Below are positions 1 to 12,152 of a stretch of DNA of 64,000 nt, piece by piece. The translations under genes were made by a program, and so were the position numbers. Source of the stretch: Paenibacillus sp. JNUCC32 (GTDB lineage Bacteria; Bacillota; Bacilli; Paenibacillales; Paenibacillaceae). Within the stretch, counting starts at the first letter, position 1. Every line of letters begins with the position of its first letter. The stretch spans positions 5,667,501 through 5,731,500 of the forward strand of contig NZ_CP062260.1 in the NCBI RefSeq assembly GCF_014863545.1, given 5' to 3'. Under the pieces are notes generated by a model, which was given only the letters and a program-made list of their open reading frames with translations, searched no databases and was not told the DNA's origin.

Positions 1-25
1 TGTTCAGTTTTCAAAGATCAACTTC
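1..25 (-). other. rRNA operon leader (antitermination-type segment), operon continues left of window
   Basis: Read on the minus strand, positions 1-21 give TTGATCTTTGAAAACTGAACA in two parts (TTGATCTTTG then AAAACTGAACA). This is the conserved leader found just upstream of 16S rRNA in Bacillales. The two promoters at 66-195 point into it. The 16S gene itself is not in the window, so its presence to the left is an inference from this motif and the promoters. Confidence 0.7.
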
Positions 26-65
26 TTCGTCGTTAGCGAATCTCGTTCGCATCAGCAACTCTTAT

Positions 66-94
66 AATATATCACATTCTCAGTTACTTAGCAA
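66..94 (-). promoter_or_regulatory. rRNA operon promoter P2
   Basis: On the minus strand a -35 TTGCTA (89-94) and a -10 TATATT (66-71) are separated by 17 bp. It is the second of two promoters in tandem and lies closest to the leader motif at 1-25. Tandem sigma-A promoters are typical of Bacillus-type rRNA operons. Confidence 0.7.
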
Positions 95-165
95 GCTTTT
101 TTTTGAAAAACTTTTAATTCATTGAAAGCTGCGATATATATTCCCGCTCAGAAGCGGCAAAAAAT

Positions 166-195
166 AATATACCACAGCATTTCTATGTAGGTCAA
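166..195 (-). promoter_or_regulatory. rRNA operon promoter P1
   Basis: On the minus strand a -35 TTGACC (190-195) and a -10 TATATT (166-171) are separated by 18 bp. The -35 lies only 17 bp beyond the stop codon of the HD-GYP gene, so no room is left for a terminator between that gene and the rRNA promoter region. Confidence 0.7.
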
Positions 196-211
196 CCCTT
201 TTTTAAATAAA

Positions 212-1324
212 TCAGTAAATGACTTCTTCTATATAGAGCTGCCGCTGTTGCATCAGGTTAATGATCTCTCCCTGAACGGATACCATCGGTCTGGTTGGAT
301 GCTGGCTATCGGTAAAAACAATCTCTCCCGAAGTCCCATTGCTCAGGCGCACGCAAGTGCCTGAATGGAGGGCCGTTACCTTTTGAATAAACGTCTGGAC
401 GATCTTGGGGTCCAGCTTGCCGAAGGCTTCCAGCTGGATTTGTTCCAGCACAACATAGGGCGACTGGGCATTCCGATAGAACTTATCCAATGTCATTGCA
501 TGAAAGATATCCGTAACGGCGACGATCTTGGCATAGATATGAATCTTGTTCCCCTCAAGGCGGAGCGGATATCCAGAGCCATCCACTTTTTCATGATGCT
601 GAAGAGCTGCGAGCCGTACTCCTTCATTCACTGCCGCCACATTCTTGAGAATCTGATAACCATAGGTCGTATGCTGACGTACTTCCTCGTTCTCTTCTTC
701 GGTTAGCTTGGAAGGTTTATTCAACACAATGGGATCAATCTTGGCATTTCCGATATCATGCAGCAACCCTGCAAAAGCGACCTGCATCCAATCTTTCTGC
801 GGAAGCCCCACCCATTGTGCCAGCTTATAGGAGGAAAGGGCGCAAAGCACAGCACTGTGATACCGGTAATCATGGCGATTCGTCATGCGTGGAATAAATT
901 TAAGAATGTGATACTCATGCTGGTGCTTCAATAAGTTTTCCATCTGATTACGAACTTCATACATTCGAAGCTCGCCTGTTATTGCGGATTGATAACAGTT
1001 TTTGACCAAGGTCATGGTCTTGTCATATTCCTCATGCAAGGCCAGATCTTTTCGGGCAGGCGCTTCTTCGTTCCCATTGCCCTGTTGATTCCCCGTAAAG
1101 ATCAGCGAAGGCTTTTGCCCTGCGGATTTTACGGTCGGTATTCTTGTGCTCTCCGCTTCAACGGACTCTACGGTAACATGGTCCACCATGAAGGCCTTCA
1201 ACACTTCCAGATCCCGGGGAAGCAATACCTTGCCTTTTTGAAGCAACAGTCCCCCCAGAGGCGTATGTACATCTTTAGCCAGCTTTACTCCGGCCACTAC
1301 TTCATTTACGGCTTTGATCGTCAT
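212..1324 (-). CDS. HD-GYP domain protein (probable cyclic-di-GMP phosphodiesterase)
   Basis: 370 aa. The N-terminal ~60 residues resemble the small domain that often precedes HD-GYP units; the C-terminal half carries HDIGNAKI and, further on, HHEKVDGSGYP, the HD and GYP signatures. HD-GYP enzymes hydrolyse cyclic di-GMP with a two- or three-metal centre; the metal-binding His/Asp residues are present. No membrane segment is seen, so it should be cytosolic. The start at 1324 (MTIKAV) is chosen because GGAGAGGG lies just upstream; the frame stays open 16 codons further but without a ribosome site. It lies downstream of gyrA in the same direction, 172 bp away. Substrate specificity is inferred from family only. 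Confidence 0.85.
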   Translation of the reverse strand: MTIKAVNEVVAGVKLAKDVHTPLGGLLLQKGKVLLPRDLEVLKAFMVDHVTVESVEAESTRIPTVKSAGQKPSLIFTGNQQGNGNEEAPARKDLALHEEYDKTMTLVKNCYQSAITGELRMYEVRNQMENLLKHQHEYHILKFIPRMTNRHDYRYHSAVLCALSSYKLAQWVGLPQKDWMQVAFAGLLHDIGNAKIDPIVLNKPSKLTEEENEEVRQHTTYGYQILKNVAAVNEGVRLAALQHHEKVDGSGYPLRLEGNKIHIYAKIVAVTDIFHAMTLDKFYRNAQSPYVVLEQIQLEAFGKLDPKIVQTFIQKVTALHSGTCVRLSNGTSGEIVFTDSQHPTRPMVSVQGEIINLMQQRQLYIEEVIY

Positions 1325-1496
1325 GATCAACCCTCTCCATCTAATAAGCTGCGTCATGGCAGCTAACTTCACCTTATAATATACATATTATAGTTCGTCT
1401 TCCGCAGCCTGTACAATACCAATTCCCTGAATTTGTAATCCGATAAAACAAAAAAAGAGCATGGATGCAAATCTGCATCCATGCCAAGCTTCTTCG

Positions 1497-4001
1497 TTAT
1501 TCTTCGGTCGGCTCGGCCGGCTCGATTGGTTCTGCGCCGTCTTGGCCTACTTCTCCCTCTTCGTCGGCATCCGGCTCATCGCTCTTATCCGCACGGCAGA
1601 CGGTACCTACGGCATCGTCCTCGCGGATGTTGATCAGCTTCACGCCTTGAGCATAGCGGCCCATGGTGGAGATGCCCTCCATGCTCGTACGGATGATGGT
1701 GCCGCTTGCCGTAATGATCATGAGGTCTTCTTCCGATTTCACGACCTTCAGTGCCACAACCGGTCCATTCTTCTCCGTAATATTGATGGTCTTGATCCCT
1801 TTACCGCCACGGGTCTGGCTGCGGTAGTCGCTTGCAGGCGTCCGCTTGCCGTAACCTTTGGTCGTTACAATGAGGATATCAAGCTCCTGGTCTACTACGT
1901 CCATGCCAATGACTTCATCATTGTCGTCCAGCGTGATCCCTTTCACCCCGGTCGCGCTTCTTCCCATCGAGCGAACATCGCTCTCCTTGAAGCGGATGGA
2001 CATTCCTTGCGCCGTTCCCATAATGATTTCTTGCTGACCGTCCGTCAGCTTCACCTCGATTAGGGAATCGTCCTCGCGCAGATTAATCGCAATCAGACCG
2101 CCCTTGCGGATATTCACATAATCCTCAAGCGGGGTTTTCTTAACGACACCCTGGCGCGTTGCAAAGAACAGGTAATTATCGCTGTCAAAGTTCTCCACCG
2201 GAATCACGGCATTGATCGATTCGCCCTGTTCAATTTGAATCAGGTTGATGATCGGCGTTCCGCGGGCGGTACGGCTCAGCTCTGGAATTTCATAGGCTTT
2301 TAACCGGTACGCCTTCCCTTTGTCCGTAAAGAACATCAGGTAATGGTGGGAATTCGTGACGAAGAGATGCTCGACAAAGTCCTCGCTCTTCGTATCCATC
2401 CCCACAACGCCGCGTCCGCCCCGCTTCTGGCTGCGATAGGTGTTCGCAGGCAGACGCTTGATGTAACCCGTATGCGTAATGGTGATGATCACTTCTTCGC
2501 GCGGAATCAGATCCTCGTCCAGGATGCTGTCTTCCCCGACCGTAATTTCGGTGCGGCGTTCATCCGCGAAGCGTTCCTTAATCTCTTGCAGCTCATCATT
2601 GATGATCTGAAGCACAAGATGCTCATTAGCCAAGATTTCACGGAGTTCCGCGATTCTGGCAAGCAATTCCTGATATTCGTTCTCGATCTTCTCCCGTTCG
2701 AGTCCGGTCAAGCGCTGCAGGCGCATATCCAGAATGGCCTGTGCCTGCTCATGACTGAGACCGAAACGCTCCATCAAGCCCTCGCGGGCAGCCTCTGTGG
2801 TTTGGGAAGCGCGAATGAGGGCAATGACCTCATCGAGATGATCCAGTGCGACACGCAAACCTTCGAGAATATGAGCGCGGGCCTCCGCCTTCTTAAGTTC
2901 GAACTCCGTCCGGCGGCGGATAACGGTGACCTGATGCTCCAAATAGTGGAACAGCACGTCGCGCAGGTTCAAGATCTTCGGTTCGTTGTTCACGATGGCC
3001 AGCATATTAATGCCGAAATTCGACTGCATGGCCGTATGCTTGTACAGGTTATTCAAAACGACATTCGGGTTGACGTCCCGGCGCAGCTCAATAACAATCC
3101 GCATGCCGTTACGATCCGATTCATCGCGCAGATCCGTAATGCCGTCAATTCGTTTTTCGCGAACCAATTCCGCAATTTTCTCAACCAGACGGGCCTTGTT
3201 CACTTGATAAGGAATCTCATGAACGACAATGCGCGCCTTGTTATTATTCTCTTCGATCGTCGCCTTCGCCCGCATCGTAACGGAACCGCGGCCCGTACGA
3301 TAAGCCTGGCGAATGCCTTCGCGTCCCAGAATATAACCCGCTGTCGGGAAATCCGGTCCTTGAATGTATTCCATCAGCTCCATCGGCGTGATGTCAGGGT
3401 TACGAATCATCGCCTGTACACCATCGATGACTTCTCCAAGATTGTGAGGCGGAATATTGGTAGCCATCCCTACCGCGATCCCCGACACGCCGTTTACCAG
3501 CAAGTTAGGATAACGCGCAGGAAGAACCACCGGCTCCTGCTCCTCGCCGTCATAGTTCGGAGCAAAGTCTATCGTCTCTTTATTAATATCACGCAGCATT
3601 TCCATGGCAATCTTCGATAAACGAGCCTCGGTATACCGCATAGCCGCTGCCATATCGCCGTCGATGGAACCGAAGTTCCCGTGCCCATCAACAAGCATGT
3701 AACGCATGGAGAAGTCCTGCGCCATCCGGACCATGGATTCATAAACTGCGGAATCACCATGAGGATGGTACTTACCAATAACTTCGCCTACGATTCTTGC
3801 CGATTTCTTATGCGGTTTATCCGGAGCCATTCCAAGTTCGGACATCGCATACAGAATACGACGGTGTACTGGCTTCATTCCGTCCCGTACATCCGGCAAA
3901 GCCCGGCTGACAATGATGCTCATCGCGTAATCCATAAAGGACTCGCGCATCTCGGTACCAATGTCCCGATCTTTGATTTGGGAGAAATTTTCTTCCGCCA
4001 T
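1497..4001 (-). CDS. gyrA: DNA gyrase subunit A
   Basis: 834 aa. GyrA breaks and rejoins DNA as part of the A2B2 gyrase that introduces negative supercoils. The catalytic tyrosine is Tyr123 in RYTEARLS. The quinolone-determining segment [14 protein letters not shown] has Ser84 and Glu88, the usual drug-sensitive residues. The GyrA-box [10 protein letters not shown], needed for DNA wrapping, is in the C-terminal beta-pinwheel region. The tail (last ~30 residues) is strongly acidic, as in many gyrases. A ribosome site AGGAGG precedes the ATG. Unlike in B. subtilis it is separated from gyrB by a gene on the opposite strand, so it needs its own promoter (4094-4122). Confidence 0.98.
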   Translation of the reverse strand: MAEENFSQIKDRDIGTEMRESFMDYAMSIIVSRALPDVRDGMKPVHRRILYAMSELGMAPDKPHKKSARIVGEVIGKYHPHGDSAVYESMVRMAQDFSMRYMLVDGHGNFGSIDGDMAAAMRYTEARLSKIAMEMLRDINKETIDFAPNYDGEEQEPVVLPARYPNLLVNGVSGIAVGMATNIPPHNLGEVIDGVQAMIRNPDITPMELMEYIQGPDFPTAGYILGREGIRQAYRTGRGSVTMRAKATIEENNNKARIVVHEIPYQVNKARLVEKIAELVREKRIDGITDLRDESDRNGMRIVIELRRDVNPNVVLNNLYKHTAMQSNFGINMLAIVNNEPKILNLRDVLFHYLEHQVTVIRRRTEFELKKAEARAHILEGLRVALDHLDEVIALIRASQTTEAAREGLMERFGLSHEQAQAILDMRLQRLTGLEREKIENEYQELLARIAELREILANEHLVLQIINDELQEIKERFADERRTEITVGEDSILDEDLIPREEVIITITHTGYIKRLPANTYRSQKRGGRGVVGMDTKSEDFVEHLFVTNSHHYLMFFTDKGKAYRLKAYEIPELSRTARGTPIINLIQIEQGESINAVIPVENFDSDNYLFFATRQGVVKKTPLEDYVNIRKGGLIAINLREDDSLIEVKLTDGQQEIIMGTAQGMSIRFKESDVRSMGRSATGVKGITLDDNDEVIGMDVVDQELDILIVTTKGYGKRTPASDYRSQTRGGKGIKTINITEKNGPVVALKVVKSEEDLMIITASGTIIRTSMEGISTMGRYAQGVKLINIREDDAVGTVCRADKSDEPDADEEGEVGQDGAEPIEPAEPTEE

Positions 4002-4093
4002 GCTGGACCTCCTTCATTTTCCTATCAACCATGCCTTGATCTATGTGAAAAAAGCAGAATAGTGATCAGAAACCTAGAAACGCACTAACCTTT

Positions 4094-4122
4094 ATTATAT
4101 TACTTTCACAAACATCGCACAA
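4094..4122 (-). promoter_or_regulatory. gyrA promoter
   Basis: Minus strand: -35 TTGTGC (4117-4122), 17-bp spacer, -10 TATAAT (4094-4099). About 90 bp upstream of the gyrA start, which gives a short leader. Fits a sigma-A promoter; not tested. Confidence 0.6.
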
Positions 4123-4410
4123 TTAAACACGGGATGGATCAAGTGAAAGCATGATTTTTGCCCGGAAACCGGGATATACGCCCTGTCCTCCGTGCCCCTT
4201 TTCACATACAATGCATTGCAAAGGACTTTTCGAATCATCACATCTTTATATTATACCACTGTTTGTCATACTTGTCCTATGTTTTCCGGGCATCCCCTCT
4301 CTTGTCAGAGGCAGCCACACTCTTTTAAATCAACCGATCACACGAGTTTGTTTACGAGACAGGCAAAATCCTGTCACTCCAATCATACAGCTAAGAAAGG
4401 ATGAAGATGT

Positions 4411-5223
4411 TTGACTATCCAACGCGTTGCAAGCAAGTGGGCGAAAACGAAAATACTGTTGAAAAACAAAGGCCTCGCCTCTTATGTTCCGGCTACCCGC
4501 CTATATTCATTGGAGACGCTTGAAGACATGCTGAATACGCATGCGCTTGTGTATATCAAGCCTGACCGGGGGACCTACGGCATCGGCGTGATGTCGGTCG
4601 AACAGCTCCATTCCCAAACCGCGGATACTGATGAAACAACGGATGCTTCCTACATGCTTCGTTACGACCATAAAACCGAAGTATTTACCTCTCTGGAGAG
4701 TCTCCATAAAACATTAAGCGCCTTGTTTCAAGGCAAGGATTATCTGGTTCAGCAAGGCATCCACCTGCTCCGTCATAAGGACCGTCCCTTTGATCTTCGT
4801 GTACTTACCCAGAAGAGTCCTTCCGGTCAGTGGGTGAGCACAGGAATAATTGGCCGGGTCGCGGCCAAAAATAAAATCATTACCAACCATCACAGCGGCG
4901 GCGTGGTTCATCACTACAAACCGCTAATGCTCGAGCATATGACGGCTGAAGAAGCAGGGAATATCCGCAGAGAACTGAATACGCTTGGAGTGAACGTCGC
5001 TTCGCAGCTGCAAAAAACGTATCCGAACCTGAAAGAAATCGGCCTGGATGTTGCGATTGACGATCGCTGGAACATTTGGATCCTGGAGGTTAATACCAAA
5101 CCTGCCCTGTTCCCGTTCAAGAAATTCTTCAAGGATCCCAGCATCTACAAACAGGTAGAAAAATACGCCAATGCCTACGGACGCAACTTATCCAGCAAGA
5201 AGAAAACCAAAAAAACCGGTTAG
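4411..5223 (+). CDS. YheC/YheD family ATP-grasp protein (spore coat-associated family)
   Basis: 270 aa. It matches the YheC/YheD family, ATP-grasp-like proteins linked in Bacillus to the spore coat. The N-terminal part has the family's lysine-rich opening (KTKILLKNK), then YIKPDRGTYGIGV, a glycine-rich nucleotide-binding loop; later come FDLRVL and WILEVNTKPA, the acidic metal-binding strand of ATP-grasp enzymes. The reaction is unknown. The start is TTG at 4411, preceded by AAGAAAGG at 10 bp spacing. It is the only plus-strand gene between gyrB and gyrA and is read head-on to replication. It shares a two-way terminator with gyrB. Confidence 0.8.
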   Translation: MTIQRVASKWAKTKILLKNKGLASYVPATRLYSLETLEDMLNTHALVYIKPDRGTYGIGVMSVEQLHSQTADTDETTDASYMLRYDHKTEVFTSLESLHKTLSALFQGKDYLVQQGIHLLRHKDRPFDLRVLTQKSPSGQWVSTGIIGRVAAKNKIITNHHSGGVVHHYKPLMLEHMTAEEAGNIRRELNTLGVNVASQLQKTYPNLKEIGLDVAIDDRWNIWILEVNTKPALFPFKKFFKDPSIYKQVEKYANAYGRNLSSKKKTKKTG

Positions 5224-5292
5224 CAAGTCTCTCTGAATCGGTTGGGTCCTGTTATGCAACGACTCGCGGCCTGTGCCCGTTATTAACGAAAA

Positions 5293-5341
5293 AAGGGGTA
5301 TTCCCCTGAGGCCTTTACAGACCTTGGGGATACCCCTCTTT
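5293..5341. terminator. two-way terminator between yheC/D-like gene and gyrB
   Basis: Arms AGGGGTATTCCCC and GGGGATACCCCT pair with one bulge; runs of A on the left and T on the right allow termination from both converging genes. Confidence 0.75.
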
Positions 5342-5354
5342 AGCTTGCAGTACT

Positions 5355-7543
<2,189 letters not shown>

Positions 7544-7556
7544 ATGGAATCACTCC

Positions 7557-8669
7557 TTAAGAGCCCACCTGTCCGTCATGGACATGAAAAATGCTGGCAC
7601 CCTTCAATTTGTCGGTATTCAAACTCTCAATGCCCGTCGCCGTGATGAATGTCTGCACTTTGCTCTGGAATGTCTCGATCAATTGTGTCTGCCGGTACGG
7701 ATCCAATTCAGAAAGCACATCATCCAGAAGCAGCACCGGATATTCACCGATCTCTTCCTGTATCAGCTCGATTTCAGCCAGTTTCAAAGATAGCGCCGTC
7801 GTCCGCTGCTGACCTTGAGATCCATACGTTTGGACTTCTTTGCCATTAATATAAAAAGCCAGATCATCTCGATGAGGACCTGCCAATGTCATACCGCGCC
7901 GTATTTCTTGCTCTTTCATTTGTGATAATTTTATCATAAATGTCTCAAATAAGACAGCTTCATCTTCTTCCTCCGCGTCAGCAAAGGATGGAAGGTAGTG
8001 CAAAGAGAGGTCTTCCAGGCCGTTGGTGATCCCCTGATGGATGCTTTCCGCCCACTTTTGCAGCTTTTTTATAAATTGTTTCCTCTTCTTGACGATTTTA
8101 ACACCATGTTCTGCCAATTGGCTGTTCCAAATTTCAAGCATCGCCTGCTCGGCGCTGCCCTTCCCCCACAATTGCTTCAGCAGATTGTTGCGCTGCACGA
8201 GCACCTTCTGGTATTGCTGCAGATGAAACAGGTAGCTGGGGGCCACCTGCCCGATTTCCATGTCAAGAAACCGGCGGCGGACCCCCGGCGTGCCTTTGAC
8301 AATCTCCAGATCCTCGGGCGCAAACATCACGACATTGAGCGAGCCAATGAAATCGCTAAGCTTCCGCTGCTCAAGCCCGTTGATTTTTGCCTTCTTCCCC
8401 TGCTGAGACAAGCTCAGCTCCAGCCTCAAAGTGCCGTACTTGCGGTCAATCTCGGCAGATATATGGGCACTGGACTGCTCGAACCCGATCAATTCGCGAT
8501 CCTTGGAGGTACGATGGCTCTTCGTTAAAGCAAGCACGAAGAGCGCCTCCATCAAATTCGTCTTTCCTTGGGCATTGCGTCCGATGATCAAATTGACATC
8601 GCCAAATGCCTCAAGCTGCAGCTTCTCGTAATTTCGGTAATGCTGCAAGCTGACATTTTTGACAAACAA
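7557..8669 (-). CDS. recF: DNA replication and repair protein RecF
   Basis: 370 aa, the family's normal length. RecF is an SMC-like ATPase that helps load RecA at single-strand gaps with RecO and RecR. Walker A is GRNAQGKTN (~30-38), the ABC-type signature is GSQGQQRT (~285), and Walker B is LLLDDVLSELD (~315-325). The start follows a short gap after yaaA. It lies in the conserved dnaA-dnaN-yaaA-recF-yaaB-gyrB order. Confidence 0.97.
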   Translation of the reverse strand: MFVKNVSLQHYRNYEKLQLEAFGDVNLIIGRNAQGKTNLMEALFVLALTKSHRTSKDRELIGFEQSSAHISAEIDRKYGTLRLELSLSQQGKKAKINGLEQRKLSDFIGSLNVVMFAPEDLEIVKGTPGVRRRFLDMEIGQVAPSYLFHLQQYQKVLVQRNNLLKQLWGKGSAEQAMLEIWNSQLAEHGVKIVKKRKQFIKKLQKWAESIHQGITNGLEDLSLHYLPSFADAEEEDEAVLFETFMIKLSQMKEQEIRRGMTLAGPHRDDLAFYINGKEVQTYGSQGQQRTTALSLKLAEIELIQEEIGEYPVLLLDDVLSELDPYRQTQLIETFQSKVQTFITATGIESLNTDKLKGASIFHVHDGQVGS

Positions 8670-8725
8670 GCTAATCCTCTCCCTCGTCTTCCGCGCTTAG
8701 CGCCAAAGCGGCTGCGGGAGGCTAT

Positions 8726-8941
8726 CTATTGTGCTGCCACCTGAAACGTCCCGCAATCCTCTACCTTGACGATGTCGCCGGGAACCAGTTTGCGTCCGCG
8801 CCGCTCTTCCTTCTCGTCGTTGACCAGAACTGCCCCTTCCGCGAGCAGCGCCTTCGCCATCCCACCTGTGGATACGCAATCGGATAGCTTCAAGAACTGA
8901 TCCAGCTTGATATATTCACTGTGGATAAATATTTGTTTCAT
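8726..8941 (-). CDS. yaaA: S4-domain RNA-binding protein YaaA
   Basis: 71 aa. A single S4 RNA-binding fold: YIKLDQFLKLSDCVSTGG, then EGAVLVNDEKEERRGRKL and GDIVKV. Orthologues lie between dnaN and recF throughout Bacilli; some work links them to ribosome assembly, but the role is not settled. The ATG at 8941 has GGACGAAG upstream and lies 38 bp after the dnaN stop. Confidence 0.88.
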   Translation of the reverse strand: MKQIFIHSEYIKLDQFLKLSDCVSTGGMAKALLAEGAVLVNDEKEERRGRKLVPGDIVKVEDCGTFQVAAQ

Positions 8942-8979
8942 GACTTCGTCCTTTCATCCCTATCAACATGGGGATAACT

Positions 8980-10122
8980 TTAATTGGCCGTACGGTATGG
9001 CAGAATAATATATTGGCTCTTGCTGTCGTCGAGCGGCTTCAGGATGATCGGGCTCATGACGCCCATGAAAGCAATCATCAGCTGTTCGCTTTCAACCACC
9101 TTGAGCACGTCCAGCATGTATTTCGAGTTGAACGAGATGCGCAGCGGCTCCCCTTTGAAATCGATAAGGTCCAATTCTTCGCGAACTTTACCAAGCTCGG
9201 AGGAGCTGGAAGAGATTTCGATGCCGCCATGCTCCATCGTTTGGAGAAGAACAATGTTCGTTTTCTCCTCTTTGGAGAGCAGGTAGGCACGGTCGATCGA
9301 CTCGCTTAATTTTTTTGTGTCCAAAACCAGTTCTGTTTTATGCGAGGTTGGAATAATTCTAGAAGTATCGGGATAAATGCCGTCCAATATACGGGAATAG
9401 AACAGAACACGGTCAATTTTAAATAATACCTGATTATCCGCGACAACGATATCAACCAGCGTATTTTGGTCCGGAATGATTTTGCTCAGCTCATTCAGCG
9501 TTTTGCCCGCAATCACGACATTGTTGAACGAAATGCCGTCAGCTCCCTCAAGATGGGCGGAGCGAGTAGCCAGTCTGTGACGGTCCGTGGCCGTAAATTT
9601 CAGCTCATTGTCGTTCAGACTCCATAATACACCCGTCAAAATAGGCGTGGTTTCATGTGTGGAAATGGAGAATACCGTTTGTTTGATCATGTTTTTCAAC
9701 AGATCCCCTGGCAAAGAAACGGTTTGGCTGCCCTCGATATTAGGCAATACCGGGAATTCCTCCGGATCCAAGCCGACCATCTGGATTTCCGTGGCCCCCG
9801 AAGAAATAAAGGTCTGGAAGTTTTCTTTGACCTCCATCTGAATTTCCTGGGAAGGCAGTTTCTTGATGATTTCAACGAAGAATTTGGCTGGCAGCACAAC
9901 GCTGCCAGGCTGCTCTACCTGAACGATGGTATGCTTCTCATCCTCCGCAGGAATAAACGATTGAATGGAAATATCCGTATCGCTGGCTGTTAGCGTGACG
10001 CCCGAATACGTGACATCCAGTTTAATGCCGCTGAGGATCGGGATCGTGGTTCGGCTGGAGATCGCCTTCGATACGTGTTGAATGGATTCGTTTAATACAT
10101 TTTTTAATATGCTGATTTTCAT
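8980..10122 (-). CDS. dnaN: DNA polymerase III sliding clamp (beta subunit)
   Basis: 380 aa. The clamp forms a ring-shaped dimer that tethers the replicative polymerase to DNA. The three similar clamp domains follow one another; the C-terminus ends QYIILPYRTAN, close to the usual MPMR/LPYR-type end that forms the protein-binding pocket. The start is ATG 10122 (MKISIL), with AAGGAG 8 bp upstream; an in-frame GTG three codons earlier overlaps that site and is less likely. It follows dnaA after a 202-bp gap that holds the origin unwinding module and a hairpin. Confidence 0.97.
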   Translation of the reverse strand: MKISILKNVLNESIQHVSKAISSRTTIPILSGIKLDVTYSGVTLTASDTDISIQSFIPAEDEKHTIVQVEQPGSVVLPAKFFVEIIKKLPSQEIQMEVKENFQTFISSGATEIQMVGLDPEEFPVLPNIEGSQTVSLPGDLLKNMIKQTVFSISTHETTPILTGVLWSLNDNELKFTATDRHRLATRSAHLEGADGISFNNVVIAGKTLNELSKIIPDQNTLVDIVVADNQVLFKIDRVLFYSRILDGIYPDTSRIIPTSHKTELVLDTKKLSESIDRAYLLSKEEKTNIVLLQTMEHGGIEISSSSSELGKVREELDLIDFKGEPLRISFNSKYMLDVLKVVESEQLMIAFMGVMSPIILKPLDDSKSQYIILPYRTAN

Positions 10123-10146
10123 CAAGTTCACTCCTTACGGAAAAAT

Positions 10147-10193
10147 GAGAGGGGGTTTTTCTCTTGGCGAAAGCCAAAGGGATTCCCCTCTTT
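10147..10193 (-). terminator. hairpin between dnaA and dnaN (possible attenuator)
   Basis: On the minus strand AGAGGGG ... CCCCCTCTC enclose an inner stem TTGGC-TTTC-GCCAA, followed by a short T run. It would lie in the dnaA-dnaN transcript about 25 bp before the dnaN start, so it may set the dnaN level rather than end the operon. Function is inferred. Confidence 0.45.
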
Positions 10194-10220
10194 ATGGTTA
10201 ATTTATTTATTAATTATTAT

Positions 10221-10291
10221 TAGTAATAGTAATAGGGACACTGAATATGTGGATAAGCCTCGTAAAAGGCATAAAATTAAGCCTATCCACA
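10221..10291. other. oriC unwinding module: DnaA-trios plus two DnaA boxes (incC-like)
   Basis: Positions 10221-10235 read TAGTAATAGTAATAG, five trios of the TAG/TAA type. A 12-bp spacer beginning GGGAC follows, then the DnaA box TGTGGATAA (10248-10256) and CTATCCACA (10283-10291, one mismatch). This order (trios, GC-richer spacer, box) is the basal unwinding module known from B. subtilis, and the place between dnaA and dnaN is the same. Just left (10198-10220) is AT-rich. Confidence 0.75.
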
Positions 10292-10324
10292 TGTGTATAG
10301 ATTGTGCATAGGCTTTGAACTTGT

Positions 10325-11671
10325 TCAGGTTGGATTTTTGATTTTCTCCGTAATGTTATTGACCACTTTGAAAAGCTCCTGGTCCGTTTTCAGAGATTGG
10401 GTAATCTTCTCATGGGCATGAATGACAGTGGTATGATCCCGGCCTCCGAATGCCTCTCCGATCTTGGGAAGGGAATAGTCGGTTAATTCGCGGGACAAGT
10501 ACATGGCAATTTGCCGCGGAAACGCGACGGCTTTGGTCCGTTTGCGGGCTTTGAAGTCTTCCAGTCTCAGGTTGTAATACTCGCCGACCTTTTGTTGGAT
10601 ATCCTGAATCGTAATCATTCTCGGCCGGCTGGACGGGATGATATCCTTCAGGGCTTCGGCTGCCAGATGCGTTGTAACGTCCTGATTGGTCAGGGAGGAA
10701 TAAGCGACGACACGGATAAGGGCACCTTCAAGCTCACGAATGTTCGTATCGATCTGATTGGCGATATACATCATGGCTTCGTTCGGAATATCCAGATTCT
10801 CGGCCTTGGCCTTCTTGCGAAGGATGGCGATCCGCGTCTCCAGATCCGGCGGTTGAATGTCGGTGATCAATCCCCATTCGAAGCGGGAACGGAGCCGTTC
10901 TTCCAGCGTCGGGATCTCCTTGGGGGGACGGTCACTGGATATGATAATCTGCTTCCGCTCTTCATGCAGGGCGTTAAACGTATGGAAAAATTCCTCCTGC
11001 GTCGATTCTTTCCCGGCCAAGAACTGGATATCGTCAATGAGCAGAATATCAACGTTGCGGTACTTGTTGCGGAAGCTTTCTGCGCGGTTGTCCCGAATGG
11101 AGTTGATGAACTCGTTGGTGAATTTCTCGGAGGAAATGTACACGACTTTGCTGCTGGGATTGTGCTCCAAAATGTAGTGGCCGATGGCATGCATCAAGTG
11201 CGTTTTTCCAAGACCTACTCCACCATATAGGAATAACGGGTTATACGCCTTAGCCGGAGCTTCGGCAACGGCGAGCGAGGCAGCATGTGCGAACCGGTTG
11301 CCCGAACCGATGACAAACGTGTCAAACGTGTACTTCGGATTCAGCATATGGGACTGAATTTCTTCACCGGATATTTCAAGCGGCGGCGAGGGCTGCTGCG
11401 GAGCAGGTTCGTGTGCCTTCGTCTCTTCGATCACGAAGCGAACGTCGACCTGCTTGCCCACCACCTCCAGCACGGTTGCACTAACCAGCTTGGTGTATCG
11501 GCTCTCCAGCCATTCCACAGCAAACGTTGTCGGCGCGGAAATGACGACGGAGTGATCGTTAATGGTCAATGCTTTGGTAGCTTTAAACCAAGTGTCAAAA
11601 CTCGGTTTGCTCAGCTTGGTTTGTATGATCGATAATATTTCTTGCCATAATTCGGAAGTATGGCTTTCCAA
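10325..11671 (-). CDS. dnaA: Chromosomal replication initiator protein DnaA
   Basis: 448 aa (446 in B. subtilis). DnaA-ATP binds oriC boxes, opens the DNA and recruits helicase. Domain I begins with [11 protein letters not shown]; the AAA+ domain has Walker [10 protein letters not shown] (~150) and Walker [11 protein letters not shown] (~210); domain IV ends with the box-recognition signature [16 protein letters not shown]. The start is TTG at 11671 (MESHTSELW) because AAAGGAG lies 8 bp upstream and the length then fits the family; the frame continues upstream but those residues match no DnaA. Confidence 0.97.
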   Translation of the reverse strand: MESHTSELWQEILSIIQTKLSKPSFDTWFKATKALTINDHSVVISAPTTFAVEWLESRYTKLVSATVLEVVGKQVDVRFVIEETKAHEPAPQQPSPPLEISGEEIQSHMLNPKYTFDTFVIGSGNRFAHAASLAVAEAPAKAYNPLFLYGGVGLGKTHLMHAIGHYILEHNPSSKVVYISSEKFTNEFINSIRDNRAESFRNKYRNVDILLIDDIQFLAGKESTQEEFFHTFNALHEERKQIIISSDRPPKEIPTLEERLRSRFEWGLITDIQPPDLETRIAILRKKAKAENLDIPNEAMMYIANQIDTNIRELEGALIRVVAYSSLTNQDVTTHLAAEALKDIIPSSRPRMITIQDIQQKVGEYYNLRLEDFKARKRTKAVAFPRQIAMYLSRELTDYSLPKIGEAFGGRDHTTVIHAHEKITQSLKTDQELFKVVNNITEKIKNPT

Positions 11672-11785
11672 AACTGTCACTCCTTTAAATCTTCCAAATG
11701 TGGCTAGAGCCATGTGTGGAATTGTCGAAAGAAAATGAATGATGTCTAATTATCCCCAGAACTAACTCCTGTGGAAACAAAAAAA

Positions 11786-12144
11786 TATGGATAAATTGAA
11801 ATTGTTCACAACTTTATCCACAGCCTGTTGATAATATTATAGCTTCATTCACATATTCACAACCAAAAGTAATATCATCATAGCAAAAGAAGGCCTTATT
11901 TTCAATGTATGTCGCTAATTTATCCACAAATTCAATACGTTGTGCATAATTATTATTCACACCACTATATATTGTTTATAATCTGTTCGGCATTCGACAT
12001 CATTGGCCTCAAAGCGCGAAAAATTATTCACAGCTTGTCCGATTGGCAAGCAGAATTTTCTTCTCTCACCATCTGTTCATAACTTCTGGTTGAATGTTCT
12101 AGCAGTCGCACAATCGACCAAAGGTGAAAAATGGCTGTGGATAG
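11786..12144. other. oriC, dnaA-upstream DnaA-box cluster
   Basis: Two perfect boxes TTATCCACA (11814-11822, 11920-11928) and near matches: TATGGATAA (11786-11794), TTGTTCACA (11802-11810), TTATTCACA (11953-11961 and 12024-12032) and TGTGGATAG (12136-12144). The stretch is AT-rich and has no convincing gene. Together with the module at 10221 it makes a bipartite origin around dnaA, as in B. subtilis. Confidence 0.9.
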
Positions 12145-12152
12145 TCATCCAA

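Noticed and set aside
2343..3620. 425-codon plus-strand frame opposite gyrA, and a similar 638-codon frame opposite gyrB
   Set aside because: Shadow frames of strongly biased gyrase codons; no ribosome sites and His/Arg-rich translations without family features.
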